The notes beneath the pieces are model-generated. The model searched no databases and was not told where the DNA came from. It worked only from the letters and a program-made list of their open reading frames with translations. From Pectobacterium punjabense (GTDB taxonomy: Bacteria; Pseudomonadota; Gammaproteobacteria; Enterobacterales; Enterobacteriaceae), in NCBI RefSeq assembly GCF_012427845.1, contig NZ_CP038498.1, positions 2,542,001 to 2,606,000 of the forward strand: a stretch of 64,000 bases of DNA, given 5' to 3'. The position numbers were made by a program, and so were the translations under genes. This document shows positions 35,132 through 42,992 of this stretch, one piece after another (the stretch's first letter is position 1; each line of letters opens with the position of its first letter).

Positions 35132-35167
35132 CCCCTTCCGTATTAGCGACCTTCCTGCCTCATTCAC

Positions 35168-35186
35168 CGGGCGCGATATGCGCCCG
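35168..35186 (+). terminator. Hairpin after the ABC ATPase gene
   Basis: CGGGCGC-GATAT-GCGCCCG forms a 7-bp GC stem 37 bases after the ATPase stop. The tail is not a clean T-run, so termination strength is uncertain. Confidence 0.5.
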
Positions 35187-35255
35187 TCTCACTGATTTCC
35201 ATCCCACACTCCTGTATAGTCTCGCTAACAGACACAGGGCTGAACTCTCGACCTT

Positions 35256-35873
35256 ATGGATATACTGGGCTTTATCATTGCGTTAACCCCGATAACGTTA
35301 TCTCCCGGAGCAAGTTTTACGCTGGCAATGAACAATGTCGCCAGCGGGGGAATGTACGCTGTATCACGCATTATTATCGGTACTGCGCTGGGTATTTATA
35401 CGCATAGTTTACTGGCAAGCATTGGTCTCACAGGGTTGCTATCCCTTTACCCCTCGCTCATGCATACCATTACCGTTATTGGTACAGGCTATTTGCTCTA
35501 CTTAGCGTTTCGTTTGATAGAAAGTGGATTACGAGAGAAAAGTACAACCTCATGCAACAGCGGCAGAGTGGGTATCAAAGAGGCCTATTTGGCAAATGTT
35601 CTGAATATTAAAGCGATTCTGCTCTATGTCACTATCGTACCACTGTTTGTGAGTGCCAATGGTACCTCATCGGTATCGCTCGTGTCCTACCTCACACTCG
35701 CTACCCTACACATTGTGATGATGTCGGCCTGGCTGCTATTTTCAGCACAGTTACTTATCCGTTCATCAGGCAGAATCAACCCTATTGCGTTGAAAAAAAG
35801 CATCAATATTGGTGGCGGGATCGTGCTGATTGTTCTGACACTCTCTCCCTATATCTCAACTTATTTTCACTAG
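35256..35873 (+). CDS. LysE/RhtB-family amino-acid exporter
   Basis: 205 residues with about six membrane segments. The LysE-family N-terminus is visible (ILGFIIALTPITLSPGASFT, where PGP is more usual). Members export lysine, homoserine, threonine or related metabolites. It is monocistronic between the ATPase gene and a convergent membrane-protein gene. The substrate cannot be assigned. Confidence 0.85.
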   Translation: MDILGFIIALTPITLSPGASFTLAMNNVASGGMYAVSRIIIGTALGIYTHSLLASIGLTGLLSLYPSLMHTITVIGTGYLLYLAFRLIESGLREKSTTSCNSGRVGIKEAYLANVLNIKAILLYVTIVPLFVSANGTSSVSLVSYLTLATLHIVMMSAWLLFSAQLLIRSSGRINPIALKKSINIGGGIVLIVLTLSPYISTYFH

Positions 35874-35879
35874 AAATAA

Positions 35880-35901
35880 CATTCCCGCCGAAGCGGGAAT
35901 G
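35880..35901. terminator. Bidirectional hairpin between LysE and GlsB-like genes
   Basis: A perfect 9-bp stem CATTCCCGC / GCGGGAATG is closed by the stable tetraloop CGAA. A-rich sequence on the left gives a T-rich tail for minus-strand transcripts, so it best serves the GlsB-like gene, and it also ends the lysE-type transcript. Confidence 0.75.
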
Positions 35902-35920
35902 AAAATGCTGGCCTTTAACA

Positions 35921-36169
35921 CTAGTCTCGAATCTTGCGGTACACCCACAGCACGACAATCGCGCCGACAATCGCTACCACAAAACTGCCGAAGTTAAAGC
36001 CATCCACCCGGCCGAACCCAAAGAAAACGCTGATGTAGCCCCCCACAACCGCACCGACAATCCCAAGCAACACCGTCAGGATAAATCCGCCGCCGTCTTT
36101 ACCGGGCATAATCCACTTAGCCAGAATCCCCGCAATCAAGCCAAAAATAATCCAGGACAGAATACCCAT
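35921..36169 (-). CDS. GlsB/YeaQ/YmgE-family small membrane protein
   Basis: 82 residues from the ATG at 36169 with GAGGAG upstream. Three glycine-rich hydrophobic helices (MGILSWIIFGLIAGILAKWI, then GGFILTVLLGIVGAVVGGYI, then FVVAIVGAIVVLWVYRKI) match the transglycosylase-associated/GlsB family, often stress-induced. Function in this family is poorly defined. Confidence 0.88.
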   Translation of the reverse strand: MGILSWIIFGLIAGILAKWIMPGKDGGGFILTVLLGIVGAVVGGYISVFFGFGRVDGFNFGSFVVAIVGAIVVLWVYRKIRD

Positions 36170-36525
36170 ACTTACTCCTCGCGTTTTCATTTTCACCACA
36201 CCCGACGTTGCCGCTCGTTGGCAAATCGGGCAGTTAAGCAAGTATAGGTGAGGATTGAGGAAGTGGTGGTTGGAGGGCGACGTAGCTATCTAACACCTAT
36301 CCAGTGATTGGATGGGGTAAGCGTTTATTCAAACCACTTTTCATATTACTTCTATACTTTAGTCGGACTATTTAAGTCACGGAAAAACGGTGAATCAGAT
36401 TTTATAAATGGATTGACCCATTGCGCTTATTACCACATACGGCAGCGCTTGGTAACAGGCTGTTTTACCAAGCCGCCAAGCACATTGCTATTAAAAAATA
36501 AACCGCCCACTCGAAAAGGCAGAAT
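36170..36525. other. Low-GC spacer upstream of the orphan gene
   Basis: 356 bases. The left end carries the GlsB-like gene's leader. A 73-codon frame at 36308-36529 lacks a ribosome site and family resemblance and is not called. No terminator or operator stands out. Confidence 0.5.
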
Positions 36526-36903
36526 ATGATGGAGTTATTCATTGCATTAGATGTATTGAGAGAACTGGGCCATAAAGAACTCTGGATCTCTACTAATAGC
36601 CCCGTAGGGCGCATTCTCGCTGGGGGGCCTTATTCCAATATGGCTGATTGGAATAATCCGACCATTAACAGGACAGACGGCACCATTCTGGCACAGCGAG
36701 TGGCGCTTCCAGATGACTGGGAATTAGTTAATGGCCATCAAAAAATTGAAACAAGGTCTGGATCCCTCCCCAACCCGGTTTGGATCACACCGGAGCAGAT
36801 CTACGAAGAAATCGCCAACATAGAAAGAATCAAGGAAGAACGAGATGAATTGATAAGACACCAAAAAAGCCAACGTGAACCCACAGATAAACGTCGACTC
36901 TGA
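36526..36903 (+). CDS. Hypothetical 125-residue protein, orphan
   Basis: I do not recognise this protein. It is soluble with no signal peptide or membrane segment. A mixed N-terminal part (LGHKELWISTNSPVGRILAG) is followed by a highly charged C-terminal helix (about residues 85-125, rich in Glu, Arg and Lys). AAAAGG lies seven bases before the ATG. Base composition is more AT-rich than its neighbours, suggesting acquisition. It sits alone, converging with the DauR-like gene 15 bases away. It could be a stray immunity-type or phage-derived gene, but nothing nearby supports either. Confidence 0.55.
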   Translation: MMELFIALDVLRELGHKELWISTNSPVGRILAGGPYSNMADWNNPTINRTDGTILAQRVALPDDWELVNGHQKIETRSGSLPNPVWITPEQIYEEIANIERIKEERDELIRHQKSQREPTDKRRL

Positions 36904-36917
36904 GCACCCAATGACCC

Positions 36918-37538
36918 CTACTTCGCATACAAATACACCGAAGCCCGTGATACGCCGAGGTGTTGTGCGATGGTCTCCATGGATTTTTTGACTTCCAGCA
37001 GGCCGCTGTCTTTCAGTTCCTGAAGCAGGATTTTTCTGTCCTGCGCCTTTAGCGCTCGTGGCGTAGTGGCAAGCCGGGCGGCGAAGTGATCGATGTGTTG
37101 TCTGATCGCCGCGGCACCATTTGGCTCTAAATGCTCCGTTACGGAGTCCGAAGCGAGCTGGGTGAACTGCGCCAGCGCATTCTGCATGCCGCGAAAGAGC
37201 GTCATGTCGACATTCAGGCACAGCGCGGCGACATAGTCGCCTTCCGCATTTTTGATGCCGACCGAAGTGCTTTTTACCGGACGTCCATCCGCAAACTGGT
37301 TGGCGTAGTTCGCCAAAATGTTAGGAAATTCGGGCGAGGCGATGCGGGCAAGACCCAGTTCCGTCGCGGGCGCACCCACCTCCCTACCGGAGAGGTTATT
37401 GTGAATGGAAAGTATCGCGTGTTCTGGGTTCTTCAGATCGTGCACAACCACTTCACAGAATGGCGCGAACGTTTCGCTTAGCCCTTTGGCTATCGCATCT
37501 AACTGCGTTAGCAGCAGACCTTCTCCAGATGCAGACAT
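36918..37538 (-). CDS. DauR/YheO-type transcriptional regulator (PAS plus HTH)
   Basis: 206 residues from the ATG at 37538 (MSASGEGLLL), preceded by GGAGAGG. The N-terminal YheO-like PAS domain (PFCEVVVHDLKNPEHAILSI) and the C-terminal helix-turn-helix (ETIAQHLGVSRASVYLYAK) match the family of Pseudomonas DauR. It is divergent from the hydroxyaspartate-type genes at 37812-40877 across a 273-base spacer with an AAATTAGA/TCTAATTT palindrome, so it probably regulates them. DauR regulators typically sense amino-acid-derived signals. Confidence 0.88.
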   Translation of the reverse strand: MSASGEGLLLTQLDAIAKGLSETFAPFCEVVVHDLKNPEHAILSIHNNLSGREVGAPATELGLARIASPEFPNILANYANQFADGRPVKSTSVGIKNAEGDYVAALCLNVDMTLFRGMQNALAQFTQLASDSVTEHLEPNGAAAIRQHIDHFAARLATTPRALKAQDRKILLQELKDSGLLEVKKSMETIAQHLGVSRASVYLYAK

Positions 37539-37704
37539 ATTCCTCTCCAATACCAAACCGACGCAACCTCGTTTTCTGGCGCTGAGTGTACTGTAAGTAC
37601 ATCTTCTTTAGTACCACGGTCTTGCCCTGTGAAGGGTTCTCGTTTCGCCCTTTCCCAGCAGCACACGATGCGTCTCACGTAAGCTGAAAATCTGAAGATA
37701 AATC

Positions 37705-37727
37705 AAATTAGACAATTTATCTAATTT
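37705..37727. promoter_or_regulatory. Inverted repeat operator candidate before the hydroxyaspartate-type operon
   Basis: A perfect 8-bp inverted repeat AAATTAGA (37705-37712) / TCTAATTT (37720-37727) has a 7-base spacer. It lies 84 bases upstream of the ammonia-lyase ATG, between it and the divergent DauR-like regulator. The binding partner is inferred from position. Confidence 0.5.
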
Positions 37728-37811
37728 TATATATTTTGTTTATCAGGCATTCAACAGCATCGAGGACAGCGGCCTCGGTATTCACAATCACGACTAGCAG
37801 GTGATCCAGAT

Positions 37812-38786
37812 ATGAGCGACTTACGCCTCCCAACCTTCGACGATGTGGTAGCCGCAGCGAAACGCATTGCCGGCTATGCCAATAACACGCCCGTCATGAC
37901 ATCGCGTACCGTCGATGACGCATTTGGCGCTGAGGTTTTCTTCAAGTGTGAAAACCTTCAGCGCATGGGCGCATTTAAGTTTCGCGGCGCGATGAACGCG
38001 CTGTTGCAGTTTTCCGACGAGCAGAAAACCGCTGGTGTCGTCACCTTTTCTTCTGGTAACCATGCGCAGGCCATCGCGCTGGCTGCCAAATTACTCGGCA
38101 TTCCCGCAACAATTGTCATGCCGCACGATGCCCCAGCGGCAAAGGTCGCCGCAACGCGCGGCTATGGCGGGAACGTGGTGGAATACAATCGATATACCGA
38201 AGATCGTGAACAGATCGGTAGAGATCTGGCCGAAAAACGGGGTCTGACGCTCATTCCCCCTTACGACCACCCGCACGTCATTGCTGGACAAGGCACTGCA
38301 ACGAAAGAGTTGCTGGAAGAAACCGGTGAGTTGGACGCCCTGTTCGTCTGCCTGGGCGGCGGCGGGTTGTTGGCAGGCTCTGCACTTTCTGCTCGTCAGT
38401 TGTCTCCACACTGTAAAATTTATGGTGTCGAGCCTCTCGCGGGCAACGACGGGCAGCAATCTTTCCGCAGCGGCAACATTGTGCATATCGATACGCCTAA
38501 AACCATCGCCGATGGCGCACAAACTCAGCATCTGGGCAACTATACCTTCCCTCTGATTCACCAAAACGTCGACGATATTCTGACGGTAACGGATGACGAC
38601 CTGATTGACGCGATGCGGTTTTACGCCGAGCGCATGAAGATCGTCGTCGAGCCAACGGGATGCCTCAGCTTTGCGGCAGCGCGCAACCTCAGGGAATCGC
38701 TACGCGGTAAACGCATTGGTATTATTATCAGTGGCGGGAATGTCGATATCAGCCGCTACGGCGCATTTCTGACCGGTAGTGCTTGA
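37812..38786 (+). CDS. Fold-type-II PLP ammonia-lyase, hydroxyaspartate dehydratase-like
   Basis: 324 residues of the threonine dehydratase/serine racemase group without a regulatory ACT domain. The PLP lysine is K56 (GAFKFRGA). SSGNHAQ (80-86) binds the substrate and GGGGL (182-186) the cofactor phosphate. Length and context fit threo-3-hydroxyaspartate ammonia-lyase or the BhcB dehydratase, which convert 3-hydroxyaspartate to iminosuccinate/oxaloacetate. Catabolic threonine dehydratase or serine racemase are alternatives. It is the first of three genes in one operon. Confidence 0.82.
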   Translation: MSDLRLPTFDDVVAAAKRIAGYANNTPVMTSRTVDDAFGAEVFFKCENLQRMGAFKFRGAMNALLQFSDEQKTAGVVTFSSGNHAQAIALAAKLLGIPATIVMPHDAPAAKVAATRGYGGNVVEYNRYTEDREQIGRDLAEKRGLTLIPPYDHPHVIAGQGTATKELLEETGELDALFVCLGGGGLLAGSALSARQLSPHCKIYGVEPLAGNDGQQSFRSGNIVHIDTPKTIADGAQTQHLGNYTFPLIHQNVDDILTVTDDDLIDAMRFYAERMKIVVEPTGCLSFAAARNLRESLRGKRIGIIISGGNVDISRYGAFLTGSA

Positions 38787-38796
38787 GGAAAAAACG

Positions 38797-39738
38797 ATGA
38801 TCTTTATTTCTGAAGCAGAGTCAGCAGCGCTTATCAGCCATGAGCTGGCTTATGACGCCGTTCGTGAAGCCCTACTTGCTTCCAGTGAACCGGAAGCACT
38901 CAGTTTCCCGGTGGTACACGGGCAAGGCTCCGATCCGGTCAATACATTCAGCATCAAAGCCTCCGCCACGAGTGAACTCGCGGGGCTAAAAGTCGGTTCG
39001 TTCTGGCCGGGTAACCCCGCTAACGGGCTGCCCCGCCACAATTCCCTTATTCTGCTGTTCGATCAGCAAATCGGGAAAATGGCTGCGGCCATAGAGGCCG
39101 GAAAAGTTAACGCCTTTCGTACCGCTGCCGCCGATGCCGTCGCCGCCGATCTGCTGGCAAGACCGGATTCCTCTGTTCTGGCCGTGTTCGGAACAGGTCA
39201 TCAGGCTCGTTACGAATGCGCTGCACTGGCAAGAATACGTCCCATTCGTACCGTGCTGATTATCGGGCGTGATAACAGCAAATCCGCAGAAATGGCGCAA
39301 GAACTCAACGCTATCGGACTGGATGCACAAGTCTGCGATGCCGAAAGCGCGTGCCGCGCCGCGGATATCATCGTGACGGCAACGCCATCCCGCGCGCCGC
39401 TGTTTAACGCTGAGTGGGTTAACGCCGGAACGCATGTCGTCAGTATGGGATCGGACGCCGTCGGCAAGCAGGAACTGCCGCCAGAACTGTTTACCGCTGG
39501 CCGCCTGTTTTGCGATCTCCCTTCTCAGTCCAGAACCATTGGTGAGTTTCAACACGCGCCAGCGCATGTGACACTGACCGCCATCGGCGATGTCATCAGC
39601 GGGAACACAGCGGGACGGCAGACGCCGGACGACATCACCATTTTTGACAGTTCTGGCTTATCCATTCAGGACTTATATATCGGTCAACGCATTCTTGCCG
39701 CCTGGCAGGCAGCGAAACAAAATGGAGACATGCAATGA
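38797..39738 (+). CDS. Ornithine cyclodeaminase/mu-crystallin family, BhcD-like imine reductase
   Basis: 313 residues from the ATG at 38797, preceded by GAGGAAAA; it starts 10 bases after the ammonia-lyase stop. The Rossmann motif GTGHQA is at 132-137, and conserved substrate residues occur in LKVGSFWPGN and GKVNAFRTAAADAVAADLLA. The family includes ornithine cyclodeaminase, alanine dehydrogenase, DauB and iminosuccinate reductase (BhcD). Downstream of a hydroxyaspartate dehydratase-like gene, reduction of iminosuccinate to aspartate is the most economical role (inference). It overlaps the next gene by four bases. Confidence 0.8.
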   Translation: MIFISEAESAALISHELAYDAVREALLASSEPEALSFPVVHGQGSDPVNTFSIKASATSELAGLKVGSFWPGNPANGLPRHNSLILLFDQQIGKMAAAIEAGKVNAFRTAAADAVAADLLARPDSSVLAVFGTGHQARYECAALARIRPIRTVLIIGRDNSKSAEMAQELNAIGLDAQVCDAESACRAADIIVTATPSRAPLFNAEWVNAGTHVVSMGSDAVGKQELPPELFTAGRLFCDLPSQSRTIGEFQHAPAHVTLTAIGDVISGNTAGRQTPDDITIFDSSGLSIQDLYIGQRILAAWQAAKQNGDMQ

Positions 39739-40877
39739 GTAACGTCGAGTGGCTTAACACGCTGGAAACGCCCTTTTTGCTGATTGATGAATTCCGCTTT
39801 CAACGCAATATCGATAGGCTTTATCAGCGTACGGAAAATCTAGGCAGCCAGGTTCGCCCACATCTCAAAACGCTACGCTCGATTGAGGCTGGTCGTTATC
39901 TGCTCAAAGATTCCGCCTCACCGGCAACGGTTTCGACGCTGGCAGAAGCGGAGGCTTTTGCCGCGGCGGGTTATACCAACCAACTCTACGCCGTGGGGAT
40001 CGCTCCGCACAAGCTGCCGCGTATCGCTAATCTCATCCATAAAGGCGTGAATATTCATATTTTGCTGGATAGCGCGGAACAGGCTCGTGCGGTGACCGAT
40101 TTCGCACGCGCCAATAACGTGACATTTTCGGTGTTTATCGAGATCGACTGTGACGGACATCGCGGCGGCATCCCGCCAGAAAGCGATGCGCTGCTTGAGC
40201 TAGCGAAGCAGATCGACGGCAACGGCGCGACGCTCACCGGCCTACTGACTCATGCCGGGGAGTCTTACGCCTGCCGCACGGACGAGGCGATCAGGGCAGC
40301 GGCGCGTGCCGAATGCGCTGCCATCAACACCGCAGGACAACGTGTGCGAGCGCTGGGGATTGCCTGCCCTGTGCTCAGCGTGGGTGCCACACCGACGGCG
40401 CACTTTGCCGAAGACTTAACCGGCGTTACCGAAGTCAGGGCGGGCGTATTCACCACGTTCGATCTGGTGATGAAAAATGTCGGGGTCTGTTCGCTGGATG
40501 ATATCGCCCTGTCGGTCGTTAGCACCGTGATTGGACACAACCGCGAAAAAAGTTGGGTATTTATCGACGCGGGCTGGATGGCGCTCTCCCGCGATCGCGG
40601 TACAGCCTCTCAGGCGAAAGATTACGGTTACGGGCTGGTTTGCGACCTGTATGGCAGCCCTTACCACGACCTCTGCGTGACTGTCACCAATCAGGAACAC
40701 GGCATCATCGCGCTACCCACCGACCGTGGATTTTCAGTCGATCATTTCCCCGTCGGCACGCGGTTGCGGATATTGCCTAACCACGCCTGTGCAACGGCCG
40801 CGATGCATCAACACTATCAGGTGCTGAAATCACACCGGCATGAGCAAGAAACCTGGCAACGTATTACCGGATGGTAA
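39735..40877 (+). CDS. Fold-type-III PLP enzyme, D-threonine aldolase/D-hydroxyaspartate dehydratase family
   Basis: 380 residues with an alanine-racemase-like N-terminal barrel. The PLP lysine is K45 in RPHLKT, and the C-terminal metal-binding segment is PNHACATAAMH. Relatives include D-threonine aldolase, beta-hydroxyaspartate aldolase (BhcC), DSD1-type D-serine dehydratase and D-threo-3-hydroxyaspartate dehydratase. The start overlaps the reductase-like gene by four bases, so translation is coupled. Either cleavage of hydroxyaspartate to glycine and glyoxylate or dehydration of its D-isomer fits. A strong hairpin ends the operon. Confidence 0.82.
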   Translation: MSNVEWLNTLETPFLLIDEFRFQRNIDRLYQRTENLGSQVRPHLKTLRSIEAGRYLLKDSASPATVSTLAEAEAFAAAGYTNQLYAVGIAPHKLPRIANLIHKGVNIHILLDSAEQARAVTDFARANNVTFSVFIEIDCDGHRGGIPPESDALLELAKQIDGNGATLTGLLTHAGESYACRTDEAIRAAARAECAAINTAGQRVRALGIACPVLSVGATPTAHFAEDLTGVTEVRAGVFTTFDLVMKNVGVCSLDDIALSVVSTVIGHNREKSWVFIDAGWMALSRDRGTASQAKDYGYGLVCDLYGSPYHDLCVTVTNQEHGIIALPTDRGFSVDHFPVGTRLRILPNHACATAAMHQHYQVLKSHRHEQETWQRITGW

Positions 40878-40890
40878 GTATCATTGTCAT

Positions 40891-40922
40891 ATCGCCCGAT
40901 CTAAACGTATCGGGCGATGATT
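40891..40922. terminator. Terminator of the hydroxyaspartate-type operon
   Basis: A perfect 10-bp stem ATCGCCCGAT / ATCGGGCGAT with an 8-base loop is followed by GATTTT. It lies between convergent genes and can serve the OsmC-side transcript as well. Confidence 0.75.
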
Positions 40923-40957
40923 TTCGCCGATCTCTTCGCGTCATCAATCCGTTAGGC

Positions 40958-41434
40958 TCAATTGTTCGTCCCTAACGTCGGCTCGCAGTTCACCGGGAAA
41001 TTCACCGAGTGCGCAATGTAGCAAGCCTCATGCGCCAGCTCGTGCAGCGTGGCATATTGTTCGGCGGTAGGCTGTTTTTCGCCGCTGAATGTGACCTGTG
41101 GATGTAGCGTGACATCGAGCATCGCCATTTTTCCCGTCGCATTCACGCCCATCGTTCCCACCGCATGGTCCTGATAATCATCCACGCAAAACCGCTTTTT
41201 GGCTGCAATCGACAGAAACCACAGCATATGACAGCTGGACAACGAGGCCACCAACGCCTCTTCAGGATCGACTGCATCTTCCAGCGAAAAAGGCAATGGA
41301 ACGACATGGGGAGACGATGAGGCGCGTAGCGTAATACCGCCGTCAAACTGCCATTGATGCAGTCGGCTGTAGCGATTATCAATAAAATCTTGCCCATCAC
41401 GCCGCCAGCTAATTGAAGCACGATATTCAGACAT
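40958..41434 (-). CDS. OsmC-family peroxiredoxin-like protein
   Basis: 158 residues. The two redox cysteines of the OsmC/Ohr family are present, in SLSSCHMLWFL (about residue 89) and AHEACYIAHSV (about 137). Members reduce organic hydroperoxides using cysteine thiols. It starts three bases after the MarR-family gene's stop and is presumably co-transcribed, resembling ohr-ohrR pairs though the protein is OsmC-like rather than Ohr. Confidence 0.9.
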   Translation of the reverse strand: MSEYRASISWRRDGQDFIDNRYSRLHQWQFDGGITLRASSSPHVVPLPFSLEDAVDPEEALVASLSSCHMLWFLSIAAKKRFCVDDYQDHAVGTMGVNATGKMAMLDVTLHPQVTFSGEKQPTAEQYATLHELAHEACYIAHSVNFPVNCEPTLGTNN

Positions 41435-41437
41435 GGA

Positions 41438-41959
41438 TCAGTTCCCTTTGTTATGACTTTCCAACGCTCGTAATAGCGTAGCGAGATTAGCATCAAGTGC
41501 AGCCAGCACATCCGTAGATAACGCAGAAAGCACCTGCCGCTCGTTCTCAATATGCGCTTCGACGGCGCGATTAATTAGCTCAAGCCCCGTGTTGGTAAGT
41601 TGTACGAGCGTACTACGCGCATCCTGTTCGTTCTGTACGCGCTCGATAAATCCTCGGATTTCAAGGCGCTTGAGCCGATGGGTCATGGTTCCTGACGTCA
41701 CCATCAACGTAGAGAACAAATCAGTCGGACTGAGGCAGTACGGCGCCCCCGCACGACGCAGCGTAGCCAGCATATCAAATTCCCAACTGCTTAGATCGAA
41801 TTTGGAAAAGCAGGATTCCAGGCGCTGATCCATAAGCACAGCACATCGTCTGAGGCGTCCAATCGGCCCCATCGGGCTGGCATCCAAATCGGGTCGCTCG
41901 CGCCGCCATTGTTCAAGAATGACATCTACCGCATCGTGCTCGCTGGTTTGATTTTTCAT
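41438..41959 (-). CDS. MarR-family transcriptional regulator
   Basis: 173 residues with the MarR winged helix (LSPTDLFSTLMVTSGTMTHR, then LKRLEIRGFIERVQNEQDAR wing). It lies between an osmC-type gene in the same direction and a divergent EamA exporter gene. Two TATCTTGA-type sites in the 62-base divergent spacer are likely operators, so autorepression and control of the exporter are expected. The single cysteine SCFSKFD could sense oxidants (inference). Confidence 0.9.
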   Translation of the reverse strand: MKNQTSEHDAVDVILEQWRRERPDLDASPMGPIGRLRRCAVLMDQRLESCFSKFDLSSWEFDMLATLRRAGAPYCLSPTDLFSTLMVTSGTMTHRLKRLEIRGFIERVQNEQDARSTLVQLTNTGLELINRAVEAHIENERQVLSALSTDVLAALDANLATLLRALESHNKGN

Positions 41960-41960
41960 T

Positions 41961-42016
41961 TATCTTGACTTCAAGTTAATTAATCAACACTATCATAGTA
42001 TCTTGAATTAAAGGTA
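41961..42016. promoter_or_regulatory. Two MarR-type operator sites
   Basis: TATCTTGACTTCAAGTTA (41961-41978) is an imperfect palindrome with core CTTGA-CT-TCAAG. TATCTTGAATTAAAGGTA (41999-42016) repeats the TATCTTGA half 38 bases away. Both fill the spacer between the divergent MarR and EamA genes. Confidence 0.65.
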
Positions 42017-42021
42017 AAGTC

Positions 42022-42894
42022 ATGAACACGACATCCTCACCACACTACTGGCGTGACGTCATACTCACAGCATTGGCCCCCGCGATTTGGGGCTCCACTT
42101 ATATCGTGACATCAGAACTCCTGCCGCCGGATCGCCCCTTCACCGCGGCACTTATCCGCGTGCTGCCTGCGGGACTGTTGCTGCTTTTATTCACCCGGCG
42201 CTTTCCCGCCCGGCAAGACTGGTGGCGTGTAGTCGTACTCAGCGCCCTGAATATCGGTGTTTTTCAAGCGCTGCTGTTCGTCGCCGCTTATCGTTTACCG
42301 GGTGGATTGGCTGCGGTACTGAGCGCGATCCAACCGCTGTTGATCATGGTGTTAGTCTGGGTTGTAGATCATCGAACGCCCAGACAGGCCACGCTGTGGT
42401 CAGCGGTCATCGGCGTGATTGGTATGGCCACGTTGCTGCTGTCGCCGCAGACGACATTTGAACCTGTGGGAATCGCCGCCGCACTGCTGGGTGCAATGTG
42501 CATGGCGATGGGCGTCTGGTTGACGCGTCGCTGGCAGCTTGATCTCCCCGTGCTGCCGCTTACCGGCTGGCAACTTTTCATCGGTGGGTTGATGCTGGCA
42601 CCCGTTGCATGGCTAGCCGATGCACCGCTGCCTACATTGACTCTGTCGCAGTGGGCGGCCTACACCTACCTCTGTCTTGCGGGTGCGGTGCTCGCTTATG
42701 GGCTCTGGTTTCGTGGCGTGACGCGCCTGCCGACGGTTGCCGTGGCCTCATTGGGGTTGTTGAGCCCGCTGACTGCCGTGGTGCTCGGCTGGGCGTTGCT
42801 TTCCCAGTCGATGACGGGCACCGCGTTCTTAGGTTTGGCGATCGTACTAGCCAGCGTCTTCGCCGTGCAATGGACGACGTCACGAAGCAAGTAA
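42022..42894 (+). CDS. EamA-family (DMT) transporter
   Basis: 290 residues with about ten hydrophobic helices in two EamA repeats (AIWGSTYIVTSELLPPDRPF in the first; second half from about residue 150). It is a drug/metabolite exporter of the RhaT/YedA kind. It is divergent from the MarR gene and probably under its control. AAAGGT precedes the ATG. The substrate is unknown. Confidence 0.9.
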   Translation: MNTTSSPHYWRDVILTALAPAIWGSTYIVTSELLPPDRPFTAALIRVLPAGLLLLLFTRRFPARQDWWRVVVLSALNIGVFQALLFVAAYRLPGGLAAVLSAIQPLLIMVLVWVVDHRTPRQATLWSAVIGVIGMATLLLSPQTTFEPVGIAAALLGAMCMAMGVWLTRRWQLDLPVLPLTGWQLFIGGLMLAPVAWLADAPLPTLTLSQWAAYTYLCLAGAVLAYGLWFRGVTRLPTVAVASLGLLSPLTAVVLGWALLSQSMTGTAFLGLAIVLASVFAVQWTTSRSK

Positions 42895-42951
42895 TCGATT
42901 GAACTGCCGGTGGTGAGTGCTGTTGGCGGGGAAAGATAAAAAGAAGAGATT

Positions 42952-42986
42952 AAAACGGCGACGTTATCATAACGCCGCCGTTTTTA
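42952..42986. terminator. Bidirectional terminator between the EamA gene and narI
   Basis: AAAACGGCGACGTTAT and ATAACGCCGCCGTTTT pair over 16 bases with one mismatch around a single base. T-runs flank both sides, so it ends both the exporter transcript and narGHJI. Confidence 0.85.
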
Positions 42987-42992
42987 TCATAC

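Noticed and set aside
36308..36529. 73-codon frame before the orphan gene
   Set aside because: No ribosome site, no recognisable motif and random composition; treated as non-coding spacer.
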